The notes under the pieces: model-generated | What the model was told of the DNA's origin: nothing | Database searches by the model: none | Seen by the model: only the letters and a program-made list of their open reading frames with translations | Shown here: positions 42,429 through 53,149 of the stretch, one piece after another | How the letters are laid out: each line of letters starts with the position of its first letter | How positions within the stretch are numbered: position 1 is the stretch's first letter | Assembly (NCBI RefSeq): GCF_006715005.1 | Contig: NZ_VFMJ01000001.1 | Span: 1,240,001 to 1,304,000, forward strand | Origin: Serratia marcescens | GTDB taxonomy: Bacteria; Pseudomonadota; Gammaproteobacteria; Enterobacterales; Enterobacteriaceae | Direction of reading: 5' to 3' | DNA: 64,000 nucleotides | Translations under genes and position numbers: made by a program

Positions 42429-42866
42429 ATGACAGATAAACAACCCGACCTGTGGTTCTCCTTTGTGCGCGCGCATCGGGCGATTATCAGAAAGATAGAG
42501 ACGAAGTTGTCGGAAGCGGGACTGCCGGTTTACGCCTGGTATGACGTGTTATGGGGATTGGAAAGCGGAGAAAACGGCACACGCCGCATGCATGAGCTGG
42601 CGGACGTGTTGGTGATTGAGCGTTACAACCTGACCCGCCTGATGGATCGTCTGGAAAAAGAGCGGCTGGTCACGCGTTTCCGATCGGATGACGATCGCCG
42701 GGCCTCCTTCGCGACTATCACCGAGGAAGGCAAGGCCCTGCGGAAAAAGATGTGGGAGATCTACCGCACGGTGGTCAAAACCCACTTTCTCAACCAGTTC
42801 AGCGATGAAGAGATCGCACGCTTCTCCGACGCGTTGAACAATGCGATGCAGCTGGCCAGAGAGTGA
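42429..42866 (+). CDS. MarR-family regulator
   Basis: 145 aa from MTDKQPDLWFSFVRAHRAII. Winged-helix core MHELADVLVIERYNLTRLMD with wing residues FRSDDDRRASFATITEEGKA, typical of MarR/HucR proteins. It is likely the protein that binds the TTGCAANTGCAA sites. ATG 42429; the longer frame from 42327 runs through the sites. Its stop touches the stop of the E1-like half gene, on the opposite strand. Confidence 0.9.
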   Translation: MTDKQPDLWFSFVRAHRAIIRKIETKLSEAGLPVYAWYDVLWGLESGENGTRRMHELADVLVIERYNLTRLMDRLEKERLVTRFRSDDDRRASFATITEEGKALRKKMWEIYRTVVKTHFLNQFSDEEIARFSDALNNAMQLARE

Positions 42867-43946
42867 TCAGGCATCGGGCGTGATGTGCAGAACGCGCAGC
42901 GCATCGGCGATCAGCGCCGAAGGGATTTTCTGCTCGTCGGCCAGCAGTTTGAGGGCGCAGAGCGCAATCCATTCCGCCTGCGGGTAGTGGATTTCGCCGC
43001 GCACCCGTGAATCTGAGCCCACCGCGGCAAAGCGTGCGGGAATGAATCGCCTGAGCTGGTTGGCAATCAGGTGCGAGTAGTCGGTGACGGCGACGACGGG
43101 GGCATTCCCGGCGCCCAGGCACGTTTTCAGATGGCATGCGCCGCCGCTGTCCTGGCGCTGCATGTCGGCGAGTTCGGCGTCCTGCGCCAACCGCGTGTAG
43201 CTGGGGCAGCTCCAGATTTCAGACGCAATCCCCCAGTTTTTCAACACCTCGGCCGCCTGCTGAACGCGGGCGAGCGCTCGGCCGGCGCCGCACAGACGAA
43301 CCTGCAACGGTGAGTCTGTCGCCGCGGCGACGCGATACATTCCCCTGAACGCCTGCTCCCCGGCAAACGGTTCCGCTGAGGTGGGGGCCGCTGTGTCTGC
43401 GTTGGTCGCGAGATACACCATCTTCCTCGCGCCCTCCACATAGAGTGTGCGCAGGGCGTGATGGAGTATCGCGCCTGTTTCCCGGGCATTGGCCGGATCG
43501 AAAGGCAACCAGCCCGGCATGGCCGTGAGCTGAAGCGGGAACCAGGCCTGTACGCCTTTCGGCAAATCGGCACTGCCGGTATCCGCATCGCTGATGAAAA
43601 TCCCCTTGCGATTGGTTTCCGGCTCAAGCCCGCGCAACATATCCACCGAGGGCGTGTTGACGACGTAAAACAGCGGTTTTTCATAACGCCCGGATTGATG
43701 ACCAAACCAGAGCGGCCAGGCCGTGGCGTAATGGGAACTCGGCGGCTCGGCGCGCCTTCTGCCGTCAATTAACCAGATGTCGCCACTGGCGTTAAGTTCG
43801 CCCAGGGCTTGCGCCGTCCAGGCGGTGGAAGAGGGACACGCGGCGCCGATTTGCTGATAGGCGGTGGCCATCCTGCGGATACAGGCCTCGGCCAGCGTTA
43901 GGGTACCGGCTGCGGCGGCGGGCATTTTTATTGGTTGAGGCGACAT
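42867..43946 (-). CDS. half-length E1-like protein lacking the TPP domain
   Basis: 359 aa. The last 120 residues (for example VVAVTDYSHLIANQLRRFIP and WIALCALKLLADEQKIPSAL) align by eye with the C-terminal third of the AceE paralogue next door (VVVTDYMKIVGDQIKPFLP, ALAALKLLADEGRIA). The N-terminal part keeps transketolase-like middle-domain features (RKMVYLATNAD). The GDG...N thiamine-diphosphate motif is absent, so it cannot be a full enzyme alone. It may be a non-catalytic partner or regulator. AGAGAG precedes the ATG, and two operator-like sites lie 20-47 bases upstream. Confidence 0.75.
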   Translation of the reverse strand: MSPQPIKMPAAAAGTLTLAEACIRRMATAYQQIGAACPSSTAWTAQALGELNASGDIWLIDGRRRAEPPSSHYATAWPLWFGHQSGRYEKPLFYVVNTPSVDMLRGLEPETNRKGIFISDADTGSADLPKGVQAWFPLQLTAMPGWLPFDPANARETGAILHHALRTLYVEGARKMVYLATNADTAAPTSAEPFAGEQAFRGMYRVAAATDSPLQVRLCGAGRALARVQQAAEVLKNWGIASEIWSCPSYTRLAQDAELADMQRQDSGGACHLKTCLGAGNAPVVAVTDYSHLIANQLRRFIPARFAAVGSDSRVRGEIHYPQAEWIALCALKLLADEQKIPSALIADALRVLHITPDA

Positions 43947-43966
43947 GCACAGCTCTCTTTTTTGAA

Positions 43967-43993
43967 TTGCAAGTGCAATGATTGTAATTGCAA
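43967..43993 (-). promoter_or_regulatory. two TTGCAANTGCAA-type sites before the half-E1 gene
   Basis: TTGCAAGTGCAA (43967-43978) and TTGTAATTGCAA (43982-43993), again 15 bases apart. The first, with three flanking bases, is identical to the site at 42332. Confidence 0.75.
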
Positions 43994-44088
43994 TTCAGTG
44001 CGTGTGCCAACGGCTTTCTTTGGGTAAATCGCAGCGTAAGTGTGAGGCGGCGAAGTATGAGGGGGGGGATGCATCCCCCTCGCGCCTT

Positions 44089-44505
44089 TCACACCACCGG
44101 CGCCACCGTCAGCAGCAGGTTGGCGAAGCGGCGCTGTTCGCCGGAGGCGATCACCAGCAGCGTCCGATCCGATTTGACCGCGGCGTAAAACGCCTCACGC
44201 GGCAGGTGTTCGACCGGGCACTGCGCCGGCAGCAGCTGTCGGTATTCGGCTTCGATGGTATTGGTGAAGTCCGGCGGGCAGGCCATCAGCGTGGCGCTTT
44301 CCACGTTGATGCAGGCCAGCAGTTTTTCCAGGATCGGCGGGGCGGCGAGCGTGCCGGGCGCCAGGTTCAGATAGACCACGGTGGCGTCTTTCGGCGCGTG
44401 GGTCACGCAGGCGTAGTTGCCGTCGGCGATCAGCACCTGGGTTTTATGCCCGCATTGCGCCAGCGCGGCGAGCAGCGGCGGGTGGGTGATGGCGGATTTA
44501 ATCAT
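44089..44505 (-). CDS. RbsD/FucU-family mutarotase
   Basis: 138 aa. MIKSAITHPPLLAALAQCGH and the ILIADGNYA-type block (VLIADGNYACVTHA) define the RbsD/FucU fold, which interconverts sugar anomers; the final His/Tyr set (EFYAAVKSDRT) fits FucU. It is last in the leftward SDR-MFS sugar row. The substrate sugar is unknown. Confidence 0.88.
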   Translation of the reverse strand: MIKSAITHPPLLAALAQCGHKTQVLIADGNYACVTHAPKDATVVYLNLAPGTLAAPPILEKLLACINVESATLMACPPDFTNTIEAEYRQLLPAQCPVEHLPREAFYAAVKSDRTLLVIASGEQRRFANLLLTVAPVV

Positions 44506-44553
44506 AAGGCGATACCTGAATAGGGGGCGGCAGCCGTGCCGCCCGCAGCTGAA

Positions 44554-45318
44554 TTACATGCGGTAGATGCCGCCGTTGATGTCGAGGGTGGCGCCGGAGA
44601 TGAAGCCGTCGTATTCCGCCGCCAGAAAGGTGATGGCGCGCGCTACGTCGTCCGGCGTGCCTGCGCGGCCCAGCGGGATGGCGCGAACGGTTTCCTCCGC
44701 CGATTCTTGGGTGGTGTGGCGATTGTGGAAGCGGGTGCCGAGGATCAGGCCGGGCGCGACCGCGTTCACCCGGATGCCGTATTCGCCCAGCTCCGCCGCC
44801 AGTGAGCGCGTCCAGGTGAGCACCGCACCCTTGGTGGCGGAATAGACCAGCGAGCCGGAGTGCCCGCCGGCGCGGCCAGCCTGCGAGGCCAGGTTGACGA
44901 TGCTGGCGCCGTTTGCCGCCGCCTTCAGGAACGGCAGCGCGCTCTGCGTCACGTTCAGCATGGTGGTCATGTTCACGTCGATCACGGTTTGCCAGAAGGC
45001 GCGGTCGATCTCGCCCAGCCATTTGCGCCCGACGATGCCGCCGACGTTATTGACCAGAATATCGATGCCGCCGAGAAACTCGGCGCCGGCCGAGACGCAG
45101 CGCAGCGTTTCGTCGGTGTCGATGAGATCGGCGTAGCCGTAAGCGGCTTTTTGCCCCAGAGAATGGGCCAGTGCCACCAGCGCCTTGGGGCCGCTTTCGT
45201 CGCTGTGATAGTGAAAATAGATGTCGCAACCGGCCTTGATCAGCCGCTCCGCAGTGGCGCGGCCAATGCCCTGTTCCGCTCCGGTGATAAAGACCTTTTT
45301 GCCCGCAAGATCGCCCAT
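44554..45318 (-). CDS. short-chain dehydrogenase/reductase
   Basis: 254 aa. Cofactor motif FITGAEQGIGRATAERL (about 10-26), NNVGG at about 89-93, catalytic Ser/Tyr/Lys in SLASQAG-type and YSATKGAV (about 158-165). Classical SDR oxidising or reducing a sugar or polyol is likely from its neighbours. It sits between the MFS and the mutarotase genes. Confidence 0.9.
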   Translation of the reverse strand: MGDLAGKKVFITGAEQGIGRATAERLIKAGCDIYFHYHSDESGPKALVALAHSLGQKAAYGYADLIDTDETLRCVSAGAEFLGGIDILVNNVGGIVGRKWLGEIDRAFWQTVIDVNMTTMLNVTQSALPFLKAAANGASIVNLASQAGRAGGHSGSLVYSATKGAVLTWTRSLAAELGEYGIRVNAVAPGLILGTRFHNRHTTQESAEETVRAIPLGRAGTPDDVARAITFLAAEYDGFISGATLDINGGIYRM

Positions 45319-45339
45319 GATTGACTCCTTATTGGTTCG

Positions 45340-46650
45340 TTAAGAATTAATGACGCCTTCACGCTGTTTGGCGCAGTAGAAAATGCAGATCAGCCCGGTG
45401 GCCAGCAGACACGAGGCCAGGAAAAACAGCCCCGGCGCGCTGCTGCCGGTCAGATCGTTCAGCACGCCCACCGCATAGGGGGCGACAAAACCGCCGATAT
45501 TGCCGATGCAGCTGACCACCGCCAGCCCGGCGGCCGCGGCCGCGCCGGTGGAAATGTTGGCGGGCATGGATAAAAACGGCGGCACGGCGGTGTAGATGCC
45601 GATGGCGGCGATGCACAGGAACGACAGCGCGACGAGCGGATCGTATTTAAAAAACGTCACCGCCCCCATCAGGCCGATAGCGGCGACCACCATGCTGAGG
45701 CCGGCGAACACGCCGAGCTTTTTGGTTTTGCTGGCCCACAGGCTCCACGGATACACCAGCAGCGCAGCCAGGCCGTAGGGAATGAGCGCCAGTAGGCTGA
45801 CGCGGAAGATATCGCCGCCGGAGAGGGCGCTGATGATCGACGGCAGCCAGGTGCCGAAGCCATAAATGCCGCACACCATGCCGAAGTTGAGCAGCGCGTA
45901 GAGCAGGTATTTCTTGTTTTTAATCCCCTTCAGGAAGTCAGCCAGCGTGATTTTAGAGCCGGATTTGGAGCGGCCGGCGTTGCTCATCAGCCAGGCTTTT
46001 TCCTCCACGTTCAGATAGCCGACGTCCTTGGGCGAGTTCTTGATCAGGAACGGGATCAGCAGGCCGATGACGATCGGCGGCAGCCCTTCGAGGATAAACA
46101 GCAGCTGCCAGGGGGCGAACCCGAACCAGTCATGCTGAATATTGAGAATAAAGCCGGAAATCGGCGAGCCGACCGCGTTGGACAGTGGTTGGACGATGAT
46201 AAACATGCCGAGAATTTTGGTGCGGTATTTCTCCGGAAAGAAAACCGTGAAGTAATACACCACGGAGGGAAAGAAACCGGCTTCGCACACGCCCAACATA
46301 AAACGGCAAATATACAGCTCCAGCGGCGTGCGCACAAAACCGAGCAGGGTCGCGAAGATGCCCCAGGAAATTAATATTCTGGCGAACCAGATGCGTGGGC
46401 CGAATTTAATGGTGCCGGCGTTGCTGGGTATTTCAAACAGGAAATAGCCGATAAAGAAAATCCCGGAGGCGAAGCCGAAGGCCGAGGCGGTAAGGCCCAG
46501 GTTATCTTCCAGCGCTTTGGCGGCGTAGGCCATGTTATTGCGATCGAGAAAGGCCAGGAAATACAATAAAATCATGAGGGGGACGATATGCAGCGTCAAC
46601 TTCCTGATAGCGCTGCGTTCAATATCCGTTGGCATTGTTTTTTTCATCAT
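45340..46650 (-). CDS. MFS transporter, anion:cation symporter type
   Basis: About 436 aa with 12 hydrophobic segments. The first loop FLDRNNMAYAAKALEDNLGL and FEIPSNAGTIKFGPRIWFAR identify the ACS branch (hexuronate, glucarate, tartrate and phthalate-type carriers). The start chosen at 46650 has GGGA six bases upstream; in-frame starts at 46662 and 46734 are possible. It probably imports the acid or sugar processed by the SDR and mutarotase. Confidence 0.87.
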   Translation of the reverse strand: MMKKTMPTDIERSAIRKLTLHIVPLMILLYFLAFLDRNNMAYAAKALEDNLGLTASAFGFASGIFFIGYFLFEIPSNAGTIKFGPRIWFARILISWGIFATLLGFVRTPLELYICRFMLGVCEAGFFPSVVYYFTVFFPEKYRTKILGMFIIVQPLSNAVGSPISGFILNIQHDWFGFAPWQLLFILEGLPPIVIGLLIPFLIKNSPKDVGYLNVEEKAWLMSNAGRSKSGSKITLADFLKGIKNKKYLLYALLNFGMVCGIYGFGTWLPSIISALSGGDIFRVSLLALIPYGLAALLVYPWSLWASKTKKLGVFAGLSMVVAAIGLMGAVTFFKYDPLVALSFLCIAAIGIYTAVPPFLSMPANISTGAAAAAGLAVVSCIGNIGGFVAPYAVGVLNDLTGSSAPGLFFLASCLLATGLICIFYCAKQREGVINS

Positions 46651-46800
46651 GGTTTTTCCCATGTGGTTAATCGGAATAATAGCGGCCCGGCCCAAAGTCA
46701 TGAGCGGCGTGCTGAATAACGACGTTGCGTGCATAAAAGCGTCGCGCCGTTTATTTATTGCGACGATTCTATTTTTTCTGATTTTGGCTGCGACGATCCG

Positions 46801-46823
46801 GACGATGCCGGCTGCGCATCGTC
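46801..46823. repeat. 8-base inverted repeat after the lacI gene
   Basis: GACGATGC-N7-GCATCGTC between the lacI stop and the MFS start. It could be an operator for the LacI protein or an attenuator between the genes. Confidence 0.4.
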
Positions 46824-46845
46824 TGGGAAAGTCGTTTTTATCGTA

Positions 46846-47880
46846 TTAACCGGCGGCTTTGACCGAGCGCCGGCTGATGACCGACGGCGGGAAGAGAAAC
46901 TCGCCGGGCGGTTGCGAATCATTGTTGATGCTGCCGATCAGGCGTTCGACCATCAGCTGCGCCATCTCCGCCAGCGGCGGGCCAATCGACGTCAACCCCG
47001 GTTCGGCCAGGCCGGCCAGCGCGATATTATCGATGCCGATCACCGAGATGTCTGCGGGCACCTGGACGCCGGCGGCGCGCAGGCCCACCATCAGCCCGAT
47101 GCCGAGCGCATCATTAATCGCCACGATGCCGTCCGGGCGTGGCGCCAACGCGAGAACGCGCGGCGCCAGCGTCAGCCCCAATTCGAACATTTCCGTGTCG
47201 CCGTAGGCGCTGTTGGCTTTGCCTTCGATCACCCGTTGGCGTTCGCTCAGGCTGTGCCCCAGCGCGCTCAGAAAACCGTCGATCTTGTGGCTGCGCCCGA
47301 CGGTCAGCGTCGCTTCGGTGGCGAACACGATGTGTCGGCAGCCGCGCTCGAGCAGGTGCTGCGCGGCCAGGTGCCCGGCGGCGATATTGTCCATCGACAC
47401 GCTGTCGAACAGCCGGGTATCGGTGGCCATCGGCTCGGCGAACGGGCTGTCGTAGCTGACAATCTTCATGCCTCGCTCGGCGGCCCGAACAAAATGAGTC
47501 TGGCGAATATCGCTCGCCGCCACGATGATGCCGCGCACGCCGTGCAGGAACATATCGTCGATAAACGCGGCTTCTTCCTGTTCCTGGCGGTAGGCGTTGC
47601 CGAGCAAGACGCGGTAACGGTGAGCCCGCGCCGCGCCGTCGACGGCATGCGCCAGCGCCGAAAAACTCGGGTTAACGATCGACGGCAGCAGCAGGCCGAT
47701 GATCTTCGCCTGCGGTGCGGGCGCCGCCGCTCGGGCCGGTGGGTATCCTAGGGTTTCCATCGCCCGTTCGATGCGTTCACGGGTCTGCGCGCTCATCTGG
47801 TGGCTGCGATTGTTCAGCAGGTTCGACACGCTGCTGATGGACACGCCGGCCAACCGCGCCACATCACGAATATTTGCCAT
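46846..47880 (-). CDS. LacI-family transcriptional regulator
   Basis: 344 aa. Helix-turn-helix and hinge: NIRDVARLAGVSISSVSNLL and ALETLGYPPAR-type hinge at about 45-55, then a periplasmic-binding-like effector domain with GIIVAASD and DGIVAINDALGIGLM. It is first of the leftward sugar row and probably represses the MFS-SDR-mutarotase genes. Confidence 0.92.
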   Translation of the reverse strand: MANIRDVARLAGVSISSVSNLLNNRSHQMSAQTRERIERAMETLGYPPARAAAPAPQAKIIGLLLPSIVNPSFSALAHAVDGAARAHRYRVLLGNAYRQEQEEAAFIDDMFLHGVRGIIVAASDIRQTHFVRAAERGMKIVSYDSPFAEPMATDTRLFDSVSMDNIAAGHLAAQHLLERGCRHIVFATEATLTVGRSHKIDGFLSALGHSLSERQRVIEGKANSAYGDTEMFELGLTLAPRVLALAPRPDGIVAINDALGIGLMVGLRAAGVQVPADISVIGIDNIALAGLAEPGLTSIGPPLAEMAQLMVERLIGSINNDSQPPGEFLFPPSVISRRSVKAAG

Positions 47881-48006
47881 TTGCCGATACCTTGCTGCCT
47901 GCCGTTAGCCTGCAATCTATAAGGGAAGCCGGCCGCAGGCAAGCCGCAACCGGGGCACCGCGCGCATGGGATTGCGCATTTGTGAGAGTCGTCAGGCGGC
48001 AGCCGT

Positions 48007-48023
48007 GTTGTTTACTAAACAAC
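48007..48023. promoter_or_regulatory. 17-base perfect palindrome upstream of kynA
   Basis: GTTGTTTA-C-TAAACAAC, between divergent lacI and kynA (294-base gap). Odd-centred, A/T-rich symmetry suits TetR- or MarR-type binding more than a LacI operator with central CG. Confidence 0.5.
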
Positions 48024-48174
48024 AAGGGGGAGGGGCAATGTGTTAACGCAGATGAGTGAGATCTGCGAAGCACCTCTCGTTTATCGCCCTTCGGGGCGGC
48101 GGGTTCTGTACTATTGTTTTCTCTTTGCGGCACGTTCCAGGCCGATGGGGCGCTGGGCGCAACGGAGAGAACAG

Positions 48175-49017
48175 ATGAACAAACGGGAATTAGAAAGCGC
48201 GATTGTCACCGATTTTTCCAAACGCATGAGCTATGGCGACTACCTGTGCCTGGACTCGCTGCTGGACTGCCAGCACCCGCTCTCCAACCCGCCGCATCAT
48301 GACGAAATGCTGTTCGTGATACAGCACCAAACCTCCGAACTGTGGATGAAGCTGATGCTGCACGAGCTGCAGGCGGCGGTGCGGCTGGTGCAGCAGGACA
48401 AACTCAGCCACTGTTTCAAAATCCTCGCGCGCGTCAAACAGATCCAGCGGCTGCTGTTCGAACAGTGGGCGGTGCTGGAAACGCTGACGCCGTCGGAATA
48501 CGTCGAGTTTCGCGACGTGCTGGGCAGCTCGTCGGGCTTCCAGTCGCACCAATACCGGTCGATCGAGTTCCTGCTCGGCAACAAGAATGCGGCGATGCTG
48601 GCGGTGTTCAGCAGCGATGCGGAAAAGCACGCTGCGCTGAAGGCGATCCTCGAAGCGCCGAGCCTGTACGACGAATACTTACTGTACCTGGCGCGCCACG
48701 GCCTGCCGATCCCGCAGGAGTGCCTCGAGCGCGACTGGACGCAGCCCTACCAGCGTAACCCGGATCTGCTGCCGGCGTTTAAAGTGATCTACGATAACCC
48801 GCAGACCTACTGGGAAGCCTATGAAATGGCGGAGAAGCTGGTGGATATCGAGGAGAGTTTCCATCTGTGGCGTTTCCGCCATATGAAAACGGTGGAGCGG
48901 ATCATCGGCTTTAAGTCGGGCACCGGCGGTTCCAGCGGCGTCAGCTTCCTGAAAAAGGCGTTGGATCTGACCTTTTTCCCCGAGCTGCTGGACGTGCGCA
49001 CCGAAATCGGCGCCTGA
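48175..49017 (+). CDS. kynA: tryptophan 2,3-dioxygenase
   Basis: 280 aa. [40 protein letters not shown] and the haem/substrate His in SYRSIEF-type block ([12 protein letters not shown]) plus [13 protein letters not shown] at the C-terminus are all family signatures. It opens the indole ring of tryptophan to N-formylkynurenine. ATG 48175 follows GGAGAGAACAG; the longer frame from 48040 is not used. No kynureninase or formamidase gene is adjacent. Confidence 0.95.
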   Translation: MNKRELESAIVTDFSKRMSYGDYLCLDSLLDCQHPLSNPPHHDEMLFVIQHQTSELWMKLMLHELQAAVRLVQQDKLSHCFKILARVKQIQRLLFEQWAVLETLTPSEYVEFRDVLGSSSGFQSHQYRSIEFLLGNKNAAMLAVFSSDAEKHAALKAILEAPSLYDEYLLYLARHGLPIPQECLERDWTQPYQRNPDLLPAFKVIYDNPQTYWEAYEMAEKLVDIEESFHLWRFRHMKTVERIIGFKSGTGGSSGVSFLKKALDLTFFPELLDVRTEIGA

Positions 49018-49040
49018 GATAATGAGAGAGGATAAGGGCG

Positions 49041-49508
49041 ATGAGCGTGAGGATTATCGATAAGGCGGCGGAGAAGGTGGTGGGAGTGAGAGTCGTGGGG
49101 CCGTATCCGCAGACCATCCCGCAGGGCTCGCAGCAACTGCGGGCATGGCGGAAACGCCACGGCGTGCCGTTTGGCAAATGGCTGGTGCTGTATTGGGACG
49201 ATCCGGCGGAAGTGGCGCCGGAAAAGCTGCGCGCCGACGTGGTGATGACCGTGGCGGACGATTTCGCGCTGCCGGCGGGTAGCGAGGGCGTTGCGGTACA
49301 GACGCTGCCCGCCGGGCAGTATGCGGTCTACCGCGTACGCATCAGCGATGGCGACTTCGAGCGGGTGTGGGGCGAGTTCTATCAGAAGCTGCTGCCGGCC
49401 AGCGGCCATCAGCCGGTTGAGGGGGTGAGCTACGAACACTATCTCAACGACTGCGAGGCCGACGGCTATTTCGACCTCGAGATTTACCAGACGGTGAAGA
49501 AGTGGTGA
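49041..49508 (+). CDS. sbmC: SbmC/GyrI-like gyrase inhibitor
   Basis: 155 aa, family length. It carries VGPYPQTIPQGSQQL and the GYFDLEIYQTVKK ending, both in register with E. coli SbmC. The GyrI fold binds DNA gyrase and protects from microcin B17 and toxins. It starts 23 bases after kynA, so cotranscription is possible. No LexA box is seen directly before it, although E. coli sbmC is SOS-induced. Confidence 0.85.
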   Translation: MSVRIIDKAAEKVVGVRVVGPYPQTIPQGSQQLRAWRKRHGVPFGKWLVLYWDDPAEVAPEKLRADVVMTVADDFALPAGSEGVAVQTLPAGQYAVYRVRISDGDFERVWGEFYQKLLPASGHQPVEGVSYEHYLNDCEADGYFDLEIYQTVKKW

Positions 49509-49522
49509 GGAAGGCGTGAGCT

Positions 49523-49552
49523 ACGCAAAACGCCCTTAGGTGCGTTTTGCGT
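49523..49552. terminator. strong hairpin between sbmC and vgrG
   Basis: Eleven-base perfect arms (ACGCAAAACGC and its complement) with an 8-base loop, between the converging genes. Confidence 0.75.
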
Positions 49553-49580
49553 GCCGTTCGGAACGATTCTATTCTTAGGT

Positions 49581-51512
49581 CTATTTCCCTCCCGGGAACA
49601 GCTGATCGACGGCGCTCTGGATCGCCGCCTGATGGCCGCCGCCCGGTGCCGCGGTGCGTGCGGCGCCGCCAGGCTGGTTGAGATCCAGCTGGCCGCCGGT
49701 ATTGATCTCCCCGTCCTCTTTCACCGTGATATTGAAACTGGTGCCGGTGATATTGATTTGGCCGTTCGCCAGCAGCTCGATCACGCTTTCGCCGCATTCC
49801 AGCCGCAGCGATTCGCCTGAGCCGAGGGTAAAGGCGTTGACCGCGGCGTCGCTGCGGGTCTTGCCGGTCAGCGTGGAGGCGTCGCCTTTGACCCCGCTGG
49901 CCTGGTTGAGCACCACCCGATTGATCTGGTTGCCGCCTACCAGGTGGGTGTGGTCGTTAGCGATGGTGTGGCTCTCATCGTTTTTGACCTGGGTGTCCAT
50001 GTTGCGCTCCGCCTGGATCCACACCTGTTCGGCGCCGGCCTTGTCTTCGAAGCGCAGGGCGTTGGCGTTGTCGGCGGTGCCGTCCTTGGTGCGGCTCATA
50101 AAGCCCATCTGGGTGGCGGCGGCCGGCAGCGCCCACGGCGGCATGCTGGCTTCGTTATAAACGCGCCCGGTGACGATCGGCCGATCCGGATCGCCGTTGA
50201 TAAAGTCCACCACCACTTCGTCGTTGACGCGCGGGATCTGCACGCCGCCGTACCCCTGACCGGCCCAGGCGCTGGAGACGCGCACCCAGCAGGAGCTGCC
50301 GTCGTCCTTCGGCCCGAAGCGGTCCCAGTGGAACTTCACCTTGATGCGGCCGTATTTGTCGGTCCAAATCGATTCGCCGGCCGGGCCGACCACCCGGGCG
50401 GTCTGCGGCCCGTGGGTTTTCGGCCAGGTGGCCTGCTGCGGCGGGTGCCAGGGCACGTCCGCCGGCAGCACGATGAAGTCGATACGGTGTTCGCTGCTCT
50501 GATCGTCGCCGCTGGCATAGCGGTTCTCTTTCAGATGGTAGTTGGCCTGCAGCGTCAGGTACTCGCGGTTGTCGTCGGCGTGCGGGGCGTTATACAGCGC
50601 AAAGGTGCTGCCGGGGGCGATGCCCAGCGCAGTGGCGGTACCGCGGATCTGCTGATGCTCGGCCTGCCAGGCCTCCTGGCGCACGCGGGCGTAGAACTCC
50701 CCCTGCTGATGCTCGGTGTAGCGGCCCGGCCAGTCGTAGACGTCGATCTGCCCCGGCGTCGGCGAGACCGGGTTTTGCCGCGCCTGGAACAGCCAGGCGT
50801 TCGGCTTGCGGAAATCGTAGTCGTCCAGGCTGTAGATGCCCGGCGTGACGCGATCGGACAACGTCCACTGGCTGATGCCTTCCTCGCTGGTGCTGCCGCC
50901 GGACGGCGTCAGGTGGTAGGGGATCATCTCGTAGCCGGGATAGGGCTGGTGATGGTGGGGGGTGTCCCCGAGCACCAGCGTGTGTTTGCCCATCTCGTGT
51001 TTGAAATAGTAATAGATGCCCTCCAGCTCCATCAGGCGGCTGATGAAGTTGAAGCTGCTTTCGTTGTACTGCACGCAGTAGCCCCACAGGCGATAGTCGC
51101 CGGTCAGCTGATCTTCCAGCTGCACGTTGTGCTCCGTCAGCAGGGTCTTGACGATCTGCGGCACCGTCTGTTCCTGAAAGATGCGGAAATTGCGGTCTTT
51201 GATCATCGGCCACAGATCCGGCTGCACGTGCAGGTTATACACCGCGTAACGGGTGCCGCCGATTTCTTCGCTGCTGACGGCGATGGCGGTGATCTTGCCG
51301 TTCAGGTAGCGCGGGGCGCTGAGGAAGCCCTGGGTTGGGATCTCCAGCGTCAGCGGTTGACCGAGCAGCGCTTTGCGATCGAGCCGCGCGTCGGTGCTCA
51401 GCAATTCAATAGAGAAGTCAAAAGGGGTGGAAAGCGCTTCGATGCCGTCCAGTGAGCGGAACAGCAGCTGCTCCTGGCCCAGCGGCGTGTGCGCAATAAT
51501 GCGGTCCAACAT
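49581..51512 (-). CDS. vgrG: VgrG, type VI secretion spike
   Basis: About 643 aa from MLDRIIAHTPLGQEQLLFRS. The gp27-like head holds LEGIYYYFKHEMGKHTLVLG; the gp5 OB fold holds WVRVSSAWAGQGYGGVQIPR; and a beta-helix with DUF2345-type end holds ANDHTHLVGGNQINR. The trimer caps the Hcp tube and carries effectors. No extended C-terminal toxin domain is fused. The in-frame start at 51548 is possible. A hairpin upstream separates it from ppkA. Confidence 0.93.
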   Translation of the reverse strand: MLDRIIAHTPLGQEQLLFRSLDGIEALSTPFDFSIELLSTDARLDRKALLGQPLTLEIPTQGFLSAPRYLNGKITAIAVSSEEIGGTRYAVYNLHVQPDLWPMIKDRNFRIFQEQTVPQIVKTLLTEHNVQLEDQLTGDYRLWGYCVQYNESSFNFISRLMELEGIYYYFKHEMGKHTLVLGDTPHHHQPYPGYEMIPYHLTPSGGSTSEEGISQWTLSDRVTPGIYSLDDYDFRKPNAWLFQARQNPVSPTPGQIDVYDWPGRYTEHQQGEFYARVRQEAWQAEHQQIRGTATALGIAPGSTFALYNAPHADDNREYLTLQANYHLKENRYASGDDQSSEHRIDFIVLPADVPWHPPQQATWPKTHGPQTARVVGPAGESIWTDKYGRIKVKFHWDRFGPKDDGSSCWVRVSSAWAGQGYGGVQIPRVNDEVVVDFINGDPDRPIVTGRVYNEASMPPWALPAAATQMGFMSRTKDGTADNANALRFEDKAGAEQVWIQAERNMDTQVKNDESHTIANDHTHLVGGNQINRVVLNQASGVKGDASTLTGKTRSDAAVNAFTLGSGESLRLECGESVIELLANGQINITGTSFNITVKEDGEINTGGQLDLNQPGGAARTAAPGGGHQAAIQSAVDQLFPGGK

Positions 51513-51621
51513 GAGAACGTCCTCTGTGATTGACGTCATGCCCTGCATACTCCGGCGTTGCAGCGGCCTTGCCGCGCGGCCAATGAGGATGGGCAGCGGT
51601 GCGTCAGTCTCATGAAATAGG

Positions 51622-51645
51622 GAAACCCCGCCGAGGCGGAGTTTC
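51622..51645 (-). terminator. hairpin after ppkA
   Basis: Eleven-base arms GAAACCCCGCC/GGCGGAGTTTC (one mismatch) with a 2-base loop. It may cut transcription before vgrG. Confidence 0.6.
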
Positions 51646-51654
51646 AGAACGGGA

Positions 51655-53118
<1,464 letters not shown>

Positions 53119-53149
53119 TCAAAGGGCCGCCGTCTCGGCGGCCGCGGCG

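Noticed and set aside
42275-42430. N-terminal extension of the E1 paralogue
   Set aside because: It translates through the operator repeats; GGAG at the chosen ATG is better.
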